Assembly: GCA_002305805.1 (NCBI GenBank)
Contig: DBQY01000009.1
Coordinates: forward strand, 211,858-275,857
Length of the DNA stretch: 64,000 bases
Direction: 5' to 3'
Source of the DNA: Atopobium sp. UBA1382
GTDB taxonomy: Bacteria > Actinomycetota > Coriobacteriia > Coriobacteriales > Atopobiaceae
Of the stretch, positions 33,934 to 41,486 are shown one piece after another. Both the position numbers and the translations under genes were made by a program. How positions within the stretch are numbered: the stretch's first letter is position 1; every line of letters starts with the position of its first letter. The notes under the pieces were generated by a model that was given only the letters and a program-made list of their open reading frames with translations, had not been told where the DNA came from and ran no database searches.

Positions 33934-33966
33934 TGATTCAAAAGGGGTCTGTCCCCTTTTGAATCA
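33934..33966. repeat. GGGG-core hairpin between gntR and ABC genes
   Basis: Fourteen-base arms (TGATTCAAAAGGGG) flank a TCTGT-type loop. Tandem genes lie on either side, so it may attenuate transcription between the regulator and the exporter genes. The first 30 bases of the window hold what looks like a remnant of the same element. Confidence 0.85.
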
Positions 33967-33979
33967 GAAAGGACGTCAC

Positions 33980-34870
33980 ATGAGCGGCAGTCTCATCGAG
34001 GCCCGCGGGCTCACCAAGCACTACGACGCCTTCTCGCTCGAGGGCGTGGACCTCACCGTGAACGAGGGCGAGGTCGTGGGCTTCATCGGCCAGAACGGCG
34101 CTGGTAAGTCCACCACCATCAAGGCGCTTCTCGGCCTCTTCCCCGTGGACGGCGGCACCTCGAGCGTGCTCGGCGTGCCCAGCGACGAGCTCTCCCGCGC
34201 GTCCGGCGCGGCGGTGAAGGAGCGGGTCGGCGTCGTCTTTGACGCGATCTCGCTCCCGGAGCACCTGAAGGTCGCCGACGTGGGGCACATCTACGAGCGT
34301 ACCTACGCCACCTGGGACGCGCACCGCTTTGGGCGACTGACCGCAGGCTTCGGCCTGGACGCCAAGAAGACCGTGAAGAGCCTCTCGCGCGGCATGGGCA
34401 TGAAGCTCTCCCTGGCCTGCGCGCTCGCGCACGACGCGCGACTGCTCATCCTCGACGAGGCCACGGCCGGCCTGGACCCGATGGCGCGCGACGAGGTGCT
34501 CGACCTGCTGCGCGACTTCGTAGCCGAGCCCGGCCGCGCCATCCTCATGAGCAGCCACATCACGAGCGACCTCGAGCGCATCGCGGACCGCATCGTCTGC
34601 ATCGACGCCGGGCGCATCGTCTTCGACCTGCCCAAGGACGTCATCACCGACGAGATGGGCGTCGCGCGCTGCCGCGTGGCGGACCTCGAGAAGATCGCGG
34701 ACTCGGGCGTCGTCCCGGACGCCGAGCTGCGCTACCTGCGCCACGACTACGGCATCGACGTGCTCGTCCCCGACCGCTTTGCCTTTGCGGAGAGCTTCCC
34801 GGAGATCCCGGTCGACCGCATGACCATAGACGACTACATGACCCTCACCCTGAAGGGCGGTGTCCGATAA
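33980..34870 (+). CDS. ABC transporter ATP-binding protein (YtrB-like)
   Basis: This 296-residue ATPase has Walker A GQNGAGKST, a signature KSLSRGMGMKLSLA (SRGM in place of SGGQ, as in YtrB-like proteins), Walker B LLILDEATAGLD and switch SSHITSD. It overlaps the permease start by one base. With the GntR regulator and 6-helix permease it forms a YtrA-like operon, which in Firmicutes responds to cell-wall antibiotics. The start follows AGAAAGGA; an in-frame ATG 7 codons upstream lies in the hairpin. Confidence 0.93.
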   Translation: MSGSLIEARGLTKHYDAFSLEGVDLTVNEGEVVGFIGQNGAGKSTTIKALLGLFPVDGGTSSVLGVPSDELSRASGAAVKERVGVVFDAISLPEHLKVADVGHIYERTYATWDAHRFGRLTAGFGLDAKKTVKSLSRGMGMKLSLACALAHDARLLILDEATAGLDPMARDEVLDLLRDFVAEPGRAILMSSHITSDLERIADRIVCIDAGRIVFDLPKDVITDEMGVARCRVADLEKIADSGVVPDAELRYLRHDYGIDVLVPDRFAFAESFPEIPVDRMTIDDYMTLTLKGGVR

Positions 34871-35595
34871 TGAAGCGCGCGTTCCTCCTCGAGATGACGA
34901 TCTTCCGCGACTACGCACGACAGCTCGTGGGCCTGGGGCTTCTCGTGAGCCTGTGCATCGGGCTCGGCATGCAGACGCCGCTCGCGATGCCGGCCACGCT
35001 CACCTGCATGTTCTTCATGATGAGCGCGATGGGACTGGCCGCCTACGACCAGCTCAACCACTGGGAGCTCTTCCGCCTCACGCTGCCGCTCTCCCGGCGC
35101 GACGTCGTGCTCGGCCGCTACGCCGCCATCGTGACGTTTGGCCTCACCGGGATGGTCGTGGGCCTCGTGGCGGCGCTCGCGGCGACGGCCGTCGTCAGCG
35201 CAGTGGGCCTACCCGGCGAGGTCGGTGAGGCCTTTGCCTTTGACCCCAGCATGCTCTCCGTCATGGCCGTCGTCACCTGCTTCACCCTGCTCATCGGCGC
35301 CGTGGTGGCAAGCGTCGTGACACCGCTCTACTTCCGCCTGGGCCAGACCCGCGCCACGCAGATCCTGCCCACGGTGATCGTGCTGCTCTTCGTGGTGCCC
35401 GTGGTCATCCTCGGCAACAGCGGCATGCTCGACGGCGACATCCCGGGCATGGAGCTCGTCGTCGTCGCGCTCGATGCGCTCGACACGCCGGCCGGCATGG
35501 CCGTGGGCTGCGTGGTTCTCGTGGCCCTGTCCGCCGTGGCGCTCGCGATCTCCGCCGCCGTCTCGCTCAAGCTCTACGAGAGGCGCGAGCTCTAG
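34870..35595 (+). CDS. ABC transporter permease, six helices
   Basis: This 241-residue membrane protein has six hydrophobic helices. It starts MKRAFLLEMTIFRDYARQLV, followed by paired segments, with a short cytoplasmic turn LTLPLSRRDVVLGRYAA, the usual coupling-helix region of this permease type (ABC-2 family, DUF-like). It is translationally coupled to the ATPase. A copy of GGCGAGAAGAACG lies immediately after its stop (35600) and a hairpin follows. The substrate is unknown. Confidence 0.87.
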   Translation: MKRAFLLEMTIFRDYARQLVGLGLLVSLCIGLGMQTPLAMPATLTCMFFMMSAMGLAAYDQLNHWELFRLTLPLSRRDVVLGRYAAIVTFGLTGMVVGLVAALAATAVVSAVGLPGEVGEAFAFDPSMLSVMAVVTCFTLLIGAVVASVVTPLYFRLGQTRATQILPTVIVLLFVVPVVILGNSGMLDGDIPGMELVVVALDALDTPAGMAVGCVVLVALSAVALAISAAVSLKLYERREL

Positions 35596-35640
35596 AGCTG
35601 GCGAGAAGAACGAGTCCCAAGGTACGGGCTTCGTAAGCAT

Positions 35641-35670
35641 CGCCCCGGCTGCCCTCGGCACGCCGGGGCG
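35641..35670 (+). terminator. Terminator of the GntR-ABC operon
   Basis: CGCCCCGGC (35641-35649) and GCCGGGGCG (35662-35670) form a GC-rich stem 45 bases after the permease stop. There is no strong T-run. Confidence 0.6.
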
Positions 35671-35714
35671 CGTCCTACACTGAGGGCGTTGTCGCTAATC
35701 GGACTGGAGCGCGC

Positions 35715-36860
35715 ATGCCCTTCTCGACAGCAGACATCCTGGAAACCGCACGCCCATGGATCGTCGCATGGGGCGTGCCCGTTGCCTACCTTGTCCTGTG
35801 CGTCGCAATGAACCGCGTGAGCAAACGGCTCGATCCGCCGATTCCTGGCGAGATTTCCGCAACCGCCGACGTCCCCGAGCTGCACCCGGTGCTGCTCGGC
35901 GCGCTGCGCTGCCACGAGGAGAGCGAGCTCTCCAGCGAAAGAAACGCCTACGAGATCGCCCTCGCAGCGGTCGCTCGCATGCTGGGACACGGAGCCGCGA
36001 CCTTCACGGCGCGCGGCCACGCAGCGGGCATTGTTGCAACGTCCGACGAGGACGAGGGGCCCATTGTCACGAAAAAGCGCCACGAAGACCAACGCAACCT
36101 CAAGGAAAGGCTGATTCACTCATACGGCGCTCACCTGCGCCTTGCCGTGAAGACGGCTGGCCTGAGCCGCTACGACCTTGACGCACTCAAGCTCGTCATG
36201 CCCCCGGACGCCGCGAACTCAAGCGTGGAGGAGCTCTGCAGACACGCGAGAAGCGCCGATCAGTACCGTCGGCTCGGGCGTTTCCTCAAGGATTACGTTG
36301 GCGAGCTCTGCTCGGCTGGGCTCGCTCATAGGCCGAACCCACTTGTCTACCTTGTATTCAACCCTCTCGTCAGCATACTCGCCTGCCTCTGGTGCGTGTT
36401 CGGGCCGGCCGCCGCGCTCACCGACCCAAGCCCCGCAATCGCAGGCGTGTCGGTTGCGCTGATCGTTGCGGTCATGATCTTTCGTGTGGCCTTCGTTGAC
36501 CTGGGGCTGAGGCTCACGCCGGCGGGCTGCCAGGTGCTCGCCCATGCGTCAGCGAACGTCAGCTGGGCCGCGACGGCGCGCAACGGCGACGCGTCCTTGG
36601 TACGGGAGCTCGCTGACGAGCGAGTTGCCGACCTGCTTGCGGTCCTTCTCGCCATGGGTCGCCGAGACCTGGCAGGCGACCTGGCCGATCAGCTCGTTTA
36701 CGTGAAGGGGGAGGGCGATCCGGACGCGCGCGGCACGTCCATGGCAGCGAGCTTCTGCGCGCGGCGGCGCTACATAGACGCCTCAACTATGAGGCAGGAC
36801 CTCTCCCCTGTCGACCTGCTGATCAAACAGACTGACGATATGGTCAACAGCATGAGCTAG
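35715..36860 (+). CDS. Hypothetical membrane protein, 381 residues
   Basis: This protein has one N-terminal helix (IVAWGVPVAYLVLCVAM) and a cytoplasmic segment of about 190 residues. Two central helices follow (LVSILACLWCVFGPAAAL and VALIVAVMIFRVAFV) and then a C-terminal soluble part. The segment HPVLLGALRCHEESELSSE followed by alternating helices recalls DUF2207-like proteins, but the match is not good enough to name. It stands alone between a terminator and the convergent DUF364 gene. One copy of GGTCCTTCTCGCC is inside (36641). Function is unknown. Confidence 0.65.
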   Translation: MPFSTADILETARPWIVAWGVPVAYLVLCVAMNRVSKRLDPPIPGEISATADVPELHPVLLGALRCHEESELSSERNAYEIALAAVARMLGHGAATFTARGHAAGIVATSDEDEGPIVTKKRHEDQRNLKERLIHSYGAHLRLAVKTAGLSRYDLDALKLVMPPDAANSSVEELCRHARSADQYRRLGRFLKDYVGELCSAGLAHRPNPLVYLVFNPLVSILACLWCVFGPAAALTDPSPAIAGVSVALIVAVMIFRVAFVDLGLRLTPAGCQVLAHASANVSWAATARNGDASLVRELADERVADLLAVLLAMGRRDLAGDLADQLVYVKGEGDPDARGTSMAASFCARRRYIDASTMRQDLSPVDLLIKQTDDMVNSMS

Positions 36861-36869
36861 GCCGTGGCG

Positions 36870-37667
36870 TCAGCGCGCGAGCGCCGCACGGCCGCGGGGC
36901 GTGGCGACGAGCACGTGCTCGAGCGCGCCGGAGCCGTGGAGCGGGGCGCCGCAGGTCACGACCTCGCGGGCGAGCGCGACGTCAGCGACCACGCTGCCGG
37001 CGACGAGGTCCGCACCCGCCTCCAGCACCGGCGCGCAGATCGTGGCCGAGGGGCCCACCACGCAGGTGAGCGCGTTGCACGAGAGCTCCAGCAGACGCGG
37101 CATGGTCTTGTTGGCAAGCGTCATGCCCGTCATGACGACGAGGTCCGCATCCGGCAGCAGGTACTCGCAGGCGGTGTCCGGCAGATCCATGTCCGCGCGG
37201 GCGGCGCGCTCGAGCACGGCGACGTCCGCGTGCTCCGCGATTGCCGCGAGGTGCGGGAAGTGACCGACCACCACCGCACGGGGTCGCGAGCCGTCGTCCT
37301 TCTCGGCCGCCATGCTCGCGGCTACCGAAGCGAGAAACACGAACGGGTCCGTGCTCGACGCGTCCGCGATCAGGCCCAGCTCGCCCAGGCGCTCGCGCTG
37401 GTTGTGCCAGGCGTTGAGCGCCGCGACGCCCACCGACGCCACCTCGAAGTCCCACGACTTTGCGCAGGCAGCAAGCTCGCGCAGCGGCCTGCCCGCCCAG
37501 TCGCGCCCCATGCGCAGGCGCGCACCGCCGCGGTGAAGCGCCGCCACGCCCGTCCCGCACTCCGCCTCGACGAGACAGTGGTGCGCGCCCATGACCACCT
37601 GCCGCACGAGCACGTCGTCGGGAACCTGGGCGATCATTCGGTCGTAGAGCGACCATGCTTCTGTCAT
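36870..37667 (-). CDS. DUF364/DUF4213 putative heavy-metal-chelating protein
   Basis: This 265-residue protein matches the DUF4213 plus DUF364 pair. The N-terminal part holds VLVRQVVMGAHHCLVEAECGTGVA and GRPLRELAACAKSWDFEVASVGVAALNAW. The C-terminal Rossmann-like part has VVVGHFPHLAAIAEHADVAVLERA and LVVMTGMTLANKTMPRLLEL. Such genes commonly accompany FecBCD-type metal importers and molybdenum genes in anaerobes; a FecBCD operon lies 0.9 kb away. The proposed role (metal or cofactor chelation) is a database-level guess. It diverges from the P-loop gene with 33 bases between starts. Confidence 0.85.
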   Translation of the reverse strand: MTEAWSLYDRMIAQVPDDVLVRQVVMGAHHCLVEAECGTGVAALHRGGARLRMGRDWAGRPLRELAACAKSWDFEVASVGVAALNAWHNQRERLGELGLIADASSTDPFVFLASVAASMAAEKDDGSRPRAVVVGHFPHLAAIAEHADVAVLERAARADMDLPDTACEYLLPDADLVVMTGMTLANKTMPRLLELSCNALTCVVGPSATICAPVLEAGADLVAGSVVADVALAREVVTCGAPLHGSGALEHVLVATPRGRAALAR

Positions 37668-37700
37668 TATTTCCTCCAGGTTGGGTTGTCGGGAGGCGGC

Positions 37701-38240
37701 ATGCTGTTCATTCTCACCGGAGACATTCGGTCGGGCAAGACCACGTGGCTCGAGGCGGGTGTGCGCGAGCTCGAGGCGGCTGGCGTGCCCGTGCGCGGCG
37801 TGCTTGCGCCGGGCGTGTGGCGCGACGGCAAGAAGGTCGGGATTGAGAACGTGCTCTTGCCCTCGCACGAGCGCGTCCTTCTCGCCACGCCTGCCGAAGA
37901 GGGGTGCTCGACCGGCCTGGGCTGGGACTTTGACGCGAACGCGCTTGCGCGCGTGAACGCGCACCTCACCGAGCTCGCAGCGACCTCGGGCGACATGCGG
38001 CCCGGCCTTCTCGTGATCGACGAGATCGGCCCGCTTGAGCTGCGCCGCGGCGAGGGGCTCACCGCGGCGCTCGAGCTGCTGGACGCCGGGCCCACGCCCG
38101 CCTGGCCGCATGCCCTCGTGGTCGTGCGCGCGACGCTCGCCGAGGACGCTCGCACGCGCTTTGCCCAAAGCTGGCGCTCCGTCGAGCTCCTCTCCCCCGA
38201 CGAGTCGGGCGTCCGCTGGCTGCATGAGGCCCTTCTCTGA
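37701..38240 (+). CDS. P-loop NTPase, THEP1-like
   Basis: This 179-residue nucleotide-binding protein begins MLFILTGDIRSGKTTWLEAG (Walker A GDIRSGKTT) and has a Walker B LLVIDEIGPLELRRG. The latter is the conserved block of the THEP1/NTPase_1 family. GGGAGGCGGC precedes the ATG. The family hydrolyses NTPs in vitro; in anaerobes members occur with metal-uptake and molybdenum genes. Its close divergence from the DUF364 gene suggests joint function. Repeat elements follow its stop. Confidence 0.85.
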   Translation: MLFILTGDIRSGKTTWLEAGVRELEAAGVPVRGVLAPGVWRDGKKVGIENVLLPSHERVLLATPAEEGCSTGLGWDFDANALARVNAHLTELAATSGDMRPGLLVIDEIGPLELRRGEGLTAALELLDAGPTPAWPHALVVVRATLAEDARTRFAQSWRSVELLSPDESGVRWLHEALL

Positions 38241-38247
38241 CGCCTCC

Positions 38248-38378
38248 CGAAAAGGTTGGGTACTTTTTTGCTCACCCCCAAAGTAGCCGACAAATGTAAC
38301 AAACGTATGAGCTGCTAAAACGTCAAGGACGTGCGCTCTTGTACTCTGGACATGCGCAAAAAGTACCCAACCTTTTCG
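38248..38378. repeat. 131-bp element with 21-bp inverted ends
   Basis: The arms at 38248-38268 and 38358-38378 are perfect inverted repeats (inner part GGTTGGGTACTTTTT). The interior is not obviously coding. A sister element with GGGTACT ends lies 69 bases further on. It could be a transposase-less mobile element or a long hairpin RNA. Confidence 0.85.
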
Positions 38379-38446
38379 CGACCGTGCGAGAGCCCCGCAA
38401 AACCGCAGGAAAGCGGTCGACAAACGAACGCCAAGGCGCCCCGGCT

Positions 38447-38574
38447 CATTGTCTGGGTACTTTTTCGCCCCACCCTCAAGCATCGCTTTGAAGCGACAGC
38501 AGTCTGAGCTGCGCAAACTCATTGTCTGCCACCCTGACTACTTTGAGTGCTCAAGAAATAGTACCCAGACAATG
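38447..38574. repeat. 128-bp element with 15-bp inverted ends
   Basis: CATTGTCTGGGTACT (38447-38461) and its inverse (38560-38574) bound the element. It shares GGGTACTTTTT ends and a TGAGCTGC interior with the neighbouring 131-bp element. Together they fill the 338-base gap between the P-loop gene and the importer operon; no gene is present there. Confidence 0.82.
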
Positions 38575-38578
38575 AAAT

Positions 38579-39676
38579 CTACCCCCGCACGGCGCCGCGC
38601 ATCAGCGCGTCGTACTCCTCGTCCGTGAGGTCATGGCCGTAGAAGAGCCGGTAGTACTCCCCCACCACGTCGCGCAGGTCGTCGTCGAAGCGCTCCGGGT
38701 AGCACAGGCGCGCGTACCACTGTAGGCCGATGATCTGGTTGACCGACGCCGGCATGGAGATCCAGTTGTACGGCACGCTCGGCGCACGGAAGTAGTTGCC
38801 GGACTTGATGGCGCTGAGCTCGGCCCAGGCCGGCTCGTCGCCCACGGTGTCAAAGATCGAGTCGCCCACGAAGACGATGAGCTCGGGGTCCCAGAGCGCG
38901 ATCTGCTCGAGGCCGATCTCGTTGCCCTTGCCGCTGGACGACGGGTCGTCCACCACGACGACGTTCTCGGAGCACATGTCGATGATGCCGGACTGGAAGC
39001 CGCCGCGCGCCATCGCGTTGGTGCCGGTGTCGCCGAGCAGGTACGCCGCGCGCGGGCGCTCGGCCTCGGGAACCTCGGCCACGACGGACTCGACCTCGGC
39101 CACCGCGTCGCGGCAGTAGTCCGCGAGCTCGGCGGCCTTCTCGGAGTCAAGAATCTCCGCGAGCTGGTCGTAGAGGTCGGCGTAGCTGTGGAGGTCGGTC
39201 GAGTCGATGTGCACGCACGGGATGCCAATCTGCTCCTGCAGCGTGTCCAGCTCCTCGACGAGCGAGTCCTTGGCCTCGCCGACGTCGACGATCAGCTGCG
39301 GGTCCGCCGCGGCGACGGCCTCCTTGTTGAAGTCGCCCTTGCCGCCGTAGATCTGGCCGAAGACGGGCAGGTCGGCGAGGTCCTCGCCGAGGTAGGCGAG
39401 CTGCTCGTCCGTGAGCTCGCCGGAGAGGCCGACCATCTTCTCGGGCGCCACCGTGAGCAGCACCTGCTGGGCCACGGGGCCGGACGCCGCAATGCGCTCG
39501 ACCTCTGCCGGGATCTCCACCTCGCGCCCGAGCGAGTCCGTGACCACGCGCGTGGCCTGCTCCGCCGCGGGCTGCTGGTCATCGGACCGCTGCGCCGCCG
39601 GCGCGCCCCCGCACGCCCCGAGCGACACCGCCACCGCAAGCGCCGCGACCGCCGACAGGAACGTTCTTCTCCTCAT
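38579..39676 (-). CDS. FecB-type ABC substrate-binding lipoprotein
   Basis: This 365-residue extracytoplasmic binding protein of the periplasmic-binding-protein-2 (FecB/BtuF) class has a lipoprotein signal (FLSAVAALAVAVSLGAC, Cys22). The two-lobed domain opens with RVVTDSLGREVEIPAEVERI. It is the last gene of yqeB-xdhC/permease/ATPase/binding protein. FecB-class proteins carry siderophores, haem, cobalamin or, in MolA-type systems, molybdate/tungstate. The coupling to molybdenum-hydroxylase maturation makes molybdate or tungstate the best guess, which is inference. Confidence 0.9.
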   Translation of the reverse strand: MRRRTFLSAVAALAVAVSLGACGGAPAAQRSDDQQPAAEQATRVVTDSLGREVEIPAEVERIAASGPVAQQVLLTVAPEKMVGLSGELTDEQLAYLGEDLADLPVFGQIYGGKGDFNKEAVAAADPQLIVDVGEAKDSLVEELDTLQEQIGIPCVHIDSTDLHSYADLYDQLAEILDSEKAAELADYCRDAVAEVESVVAEVPEAERPRAAYLLGDTGTNAMARGGFQSGIIDMCSENVVVVDDPSSSGKGNEIGLEQIALWDPELIVFVGDSIFDTVGDEPAWAELSAIKSGNYFRAPSVPYNWISMPASVNQIIGLQWYARLCYPERFDDDLRDVVGEYYRLFYGHDLTDEEYDALMRGAVRG

Positions 39677-39688
39677 CTCACTGCCCTT

Positions 39689-40468
39689 CTATCTCGTCAT
39701 ATCCAGAGGCACGCAGGCGCGCGCCCGGTCGTTATGGAGTGAGCTGACCTCGACGGGCAGGCCGTAGAGCTCGCTCAGGAGCGGCCCGGTGATTACGTCC
39801 GCCGGACTGCCGCACGCGCGGACGCGCCCACCGTCGAGGGCGAGCACCGTGTCCGCGTAGAGGTAGGCCAGGTCGGGCGCGTGCGTGGACGCGATCACCG
39901 AGAGCCCCTCGCTCGCGAGCCGCCGCACCACCGCCATCACGCGCGCCGTGTTGCCAAAGTCGAGCGCGCTCGTGGGCTCGTCCATCACGATCGAGCGCGC
40001 GTCCTGCGCGATGGCTCGGGCGATAAGGACGAGCTGCCGCTCGCCGCCCGAGACCTGCATGAAGCTCCGGTGCGCGAGGTGCACCACGCCCACGCGCTCG
40101 AGCGCCTCCTCGGCGCGCGCACGGTCCGCCGCCGCGGGCGCGCGCAGCGGCCCCAGGCGCGACGCCGCGCTCATGAGCACCACGTCGAGCACCTCGTAGT
40201 CAAAGACCTGCGCGTGGCTCTGCGGGACGAAGGCCATCTCGCGGGCGCGCTCGGCTATCGTGAGCTCGCCGAGCGGGCGGCCGTTCACGAGGATGGTCCC
40301 CGCGCGCGGCCGCTCGAGGCCCAGGATGCAGCGGAAGAGCGTGGTCTTGCCCACGCCGTTGGGCCCGAGCACGCACGCGAGCTCGCCGTCCGCGACGGAG
40401 AGGTCCACGCCCTCGAGCACCGCATGGTCGCCGTAGGAGAAGCTGAGGCCGGAGATCTCAAAGCTCAT
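39689..40468 (-). CDS. FecE-type ABC ATP-binding protein
   Basis: This 259-residue ATPase has Walker A GPNGVGKTT, signature VSGGERQLVLIARA, Walker B SIVMDEPTSALD and switch histidine STHAPD. It belongs to the FecE/BtuD/MolC class. It begins one base after the permease gene and ends 12 bases before the binding-protein gene. The downstream segment is typical for importers of this class. Confidence 0.94.
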   Translation of the reverse strand: MSFEISGLSFSYGDHAVLEGVDLSVADGELACVLGPNGVGKTTLFRCILGLERPRAGTILVNGRPLGELTIAERAREMAFVPQSHAQVFDYEVLDVVLMSAASRLGPLRAPAAADRARAEEALERVGVVHLAHRSFMQVSGGERQLVLIARAIAQDARSIVMDEPTSALDFGNTARVMAVVRRLASEGLSVIASTHAPDLAYLYADTVLALDGGRVRACGSPADVITGPLLSELYGLPVEVSSLHNDRARACVPLDMTR

Positions 40469-40469
40469 G

Positions 40470-41486
40470 TCAGCCGCGCCCCCTCTTCACGATGAGCCAC
40501 AGGAAGAACGGCGCGCCCACCACCGACGTGAGGATGCCGATGGGAATCTCCGCCGTGAGCGCAAGGCGCGCGATGTCGTCGACCACCAACAGAAACGTCG
40601 CCCCAGCGAGCATGCTGGCCGGTAGGAGGTGCCGGTAGTCGCTGCCCACGAGGCCGCGCGTAAGGTGCGGCACCACCAGCCCCACCCAGCCGATGAGCCC
40701 GGAGACCGCCACGCTCGCCGCGGTCACGAGGGCCGAGAAGAGCACGGCCACGGCGCGCACGCGCGGGGCGTTCACGCCCATGGAGAGCGCCTCGTCGTCG
40801 GACATCGTGAGGACGTTGAGGCGCCAGCGCATGGCCATGAGGCCGGTAAGGCCAACGGCGATGGGCGCGGCCGCCAGCGCGAGGTCAGCCACCTTGGCGC
40901 CGTTGAACGAGCCGAGCAGCCAGAACGTGATCGCTTGCAGCTGGTTGGACGGGTCGGCCACGAGCTTGGTGTAGGAGACGCCGGCCTCGAAGAGCGACTT
41001 CACCATGATGCCGGCGAGCACGGTCACGAGTATCCGATTGCCACGCGCCCGGCTGCTCACCAGCAGCACGATTCCCACCGCGGCGAGCGAGACGGCGAAG
41101 GCGGATCCAGAGATCACGAGCGAGGTGCCGCCCGCGAGGATGGCCCAGCACGCGCCGAAGGCCGCTCCCTGCGACGCGCCGAGGAAGTCCGGCGAGACGA
41201 GCGGGTTCTGGAAGATGCCCTGGAAGGCGGCACCGGCGGCCGAGAGGCTCGCGCCAACGAGGATCACCAGCAGGATGCGCGGCAGGCGCACGTTGAAGAA
41301 GAGCGTCTCCTGCTGCGCGGAGAAGTCGCCGAGGCCGGGCACCACGCGGGAGAGCAGCAGCTCGAGCGCGTCGACCGGGCCGATGGGATAGCGGCCGAGC
41401 GCCAGCGAGACGAGCACGACGGCCACGAGCAACGCGCCGAGAAGGGCGATGAGCCGGCCAGGGTGTCTGCGGACGAGGGCCGTCAT
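40470..41486 (-). CDS. FecCD-type ABC permease
   Basis: This 338-residue permease of the FecCD/BtuC/MolB family has about ten transmembrane helices. Family blocks NVRLPRILLVILVGASLSAAGAAFQGIFQNPLV, GASQGAAFGA and SGLIGWVGLVVPHLTRGLVGSDYR are all clear (the first in shortened form here). It overlaps the yqeB-xdhC gene by 4 bases (ATGA), so importer and hydroxylase maturation factor are translationally coupled. Confidence 0.94.
   Translation of the reverse strand: MTALVRRHPGRLIALLGALLVAVVLVSLALGRYPIGPVDALELLLSRVVPGLGDFSAQQETLFFNVRLPRILLVILVGASLSAAGAAFQGIFQNPLVSPDFLGASQGAAFGACWAILAGGTSLVISGSAFAVSLAAVGIVLLVSSRARGNRILVTVLAGIMVKSLFEAGVSYTKLVADPSNQLQAITFWLLGSFNGAKVADLALAAAPIAVGLTGLMAMRWRLNVLTMSDDEALSMGVNAPRVRAVAVLFSALVTAASVAVSGLIGWVGLVVPHLTRGLVGSDYRHLLPASMLAGATFLLVVDDIARLALTAEIPIGILTSVVGAPFFLWLIVKRGRG

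Noticed and set aside
38248..38574. Possible CRISPR-like repeats
   Set aside because: There are only paired inverted ends, no regularly spaced direct repeats, and no cas genes.
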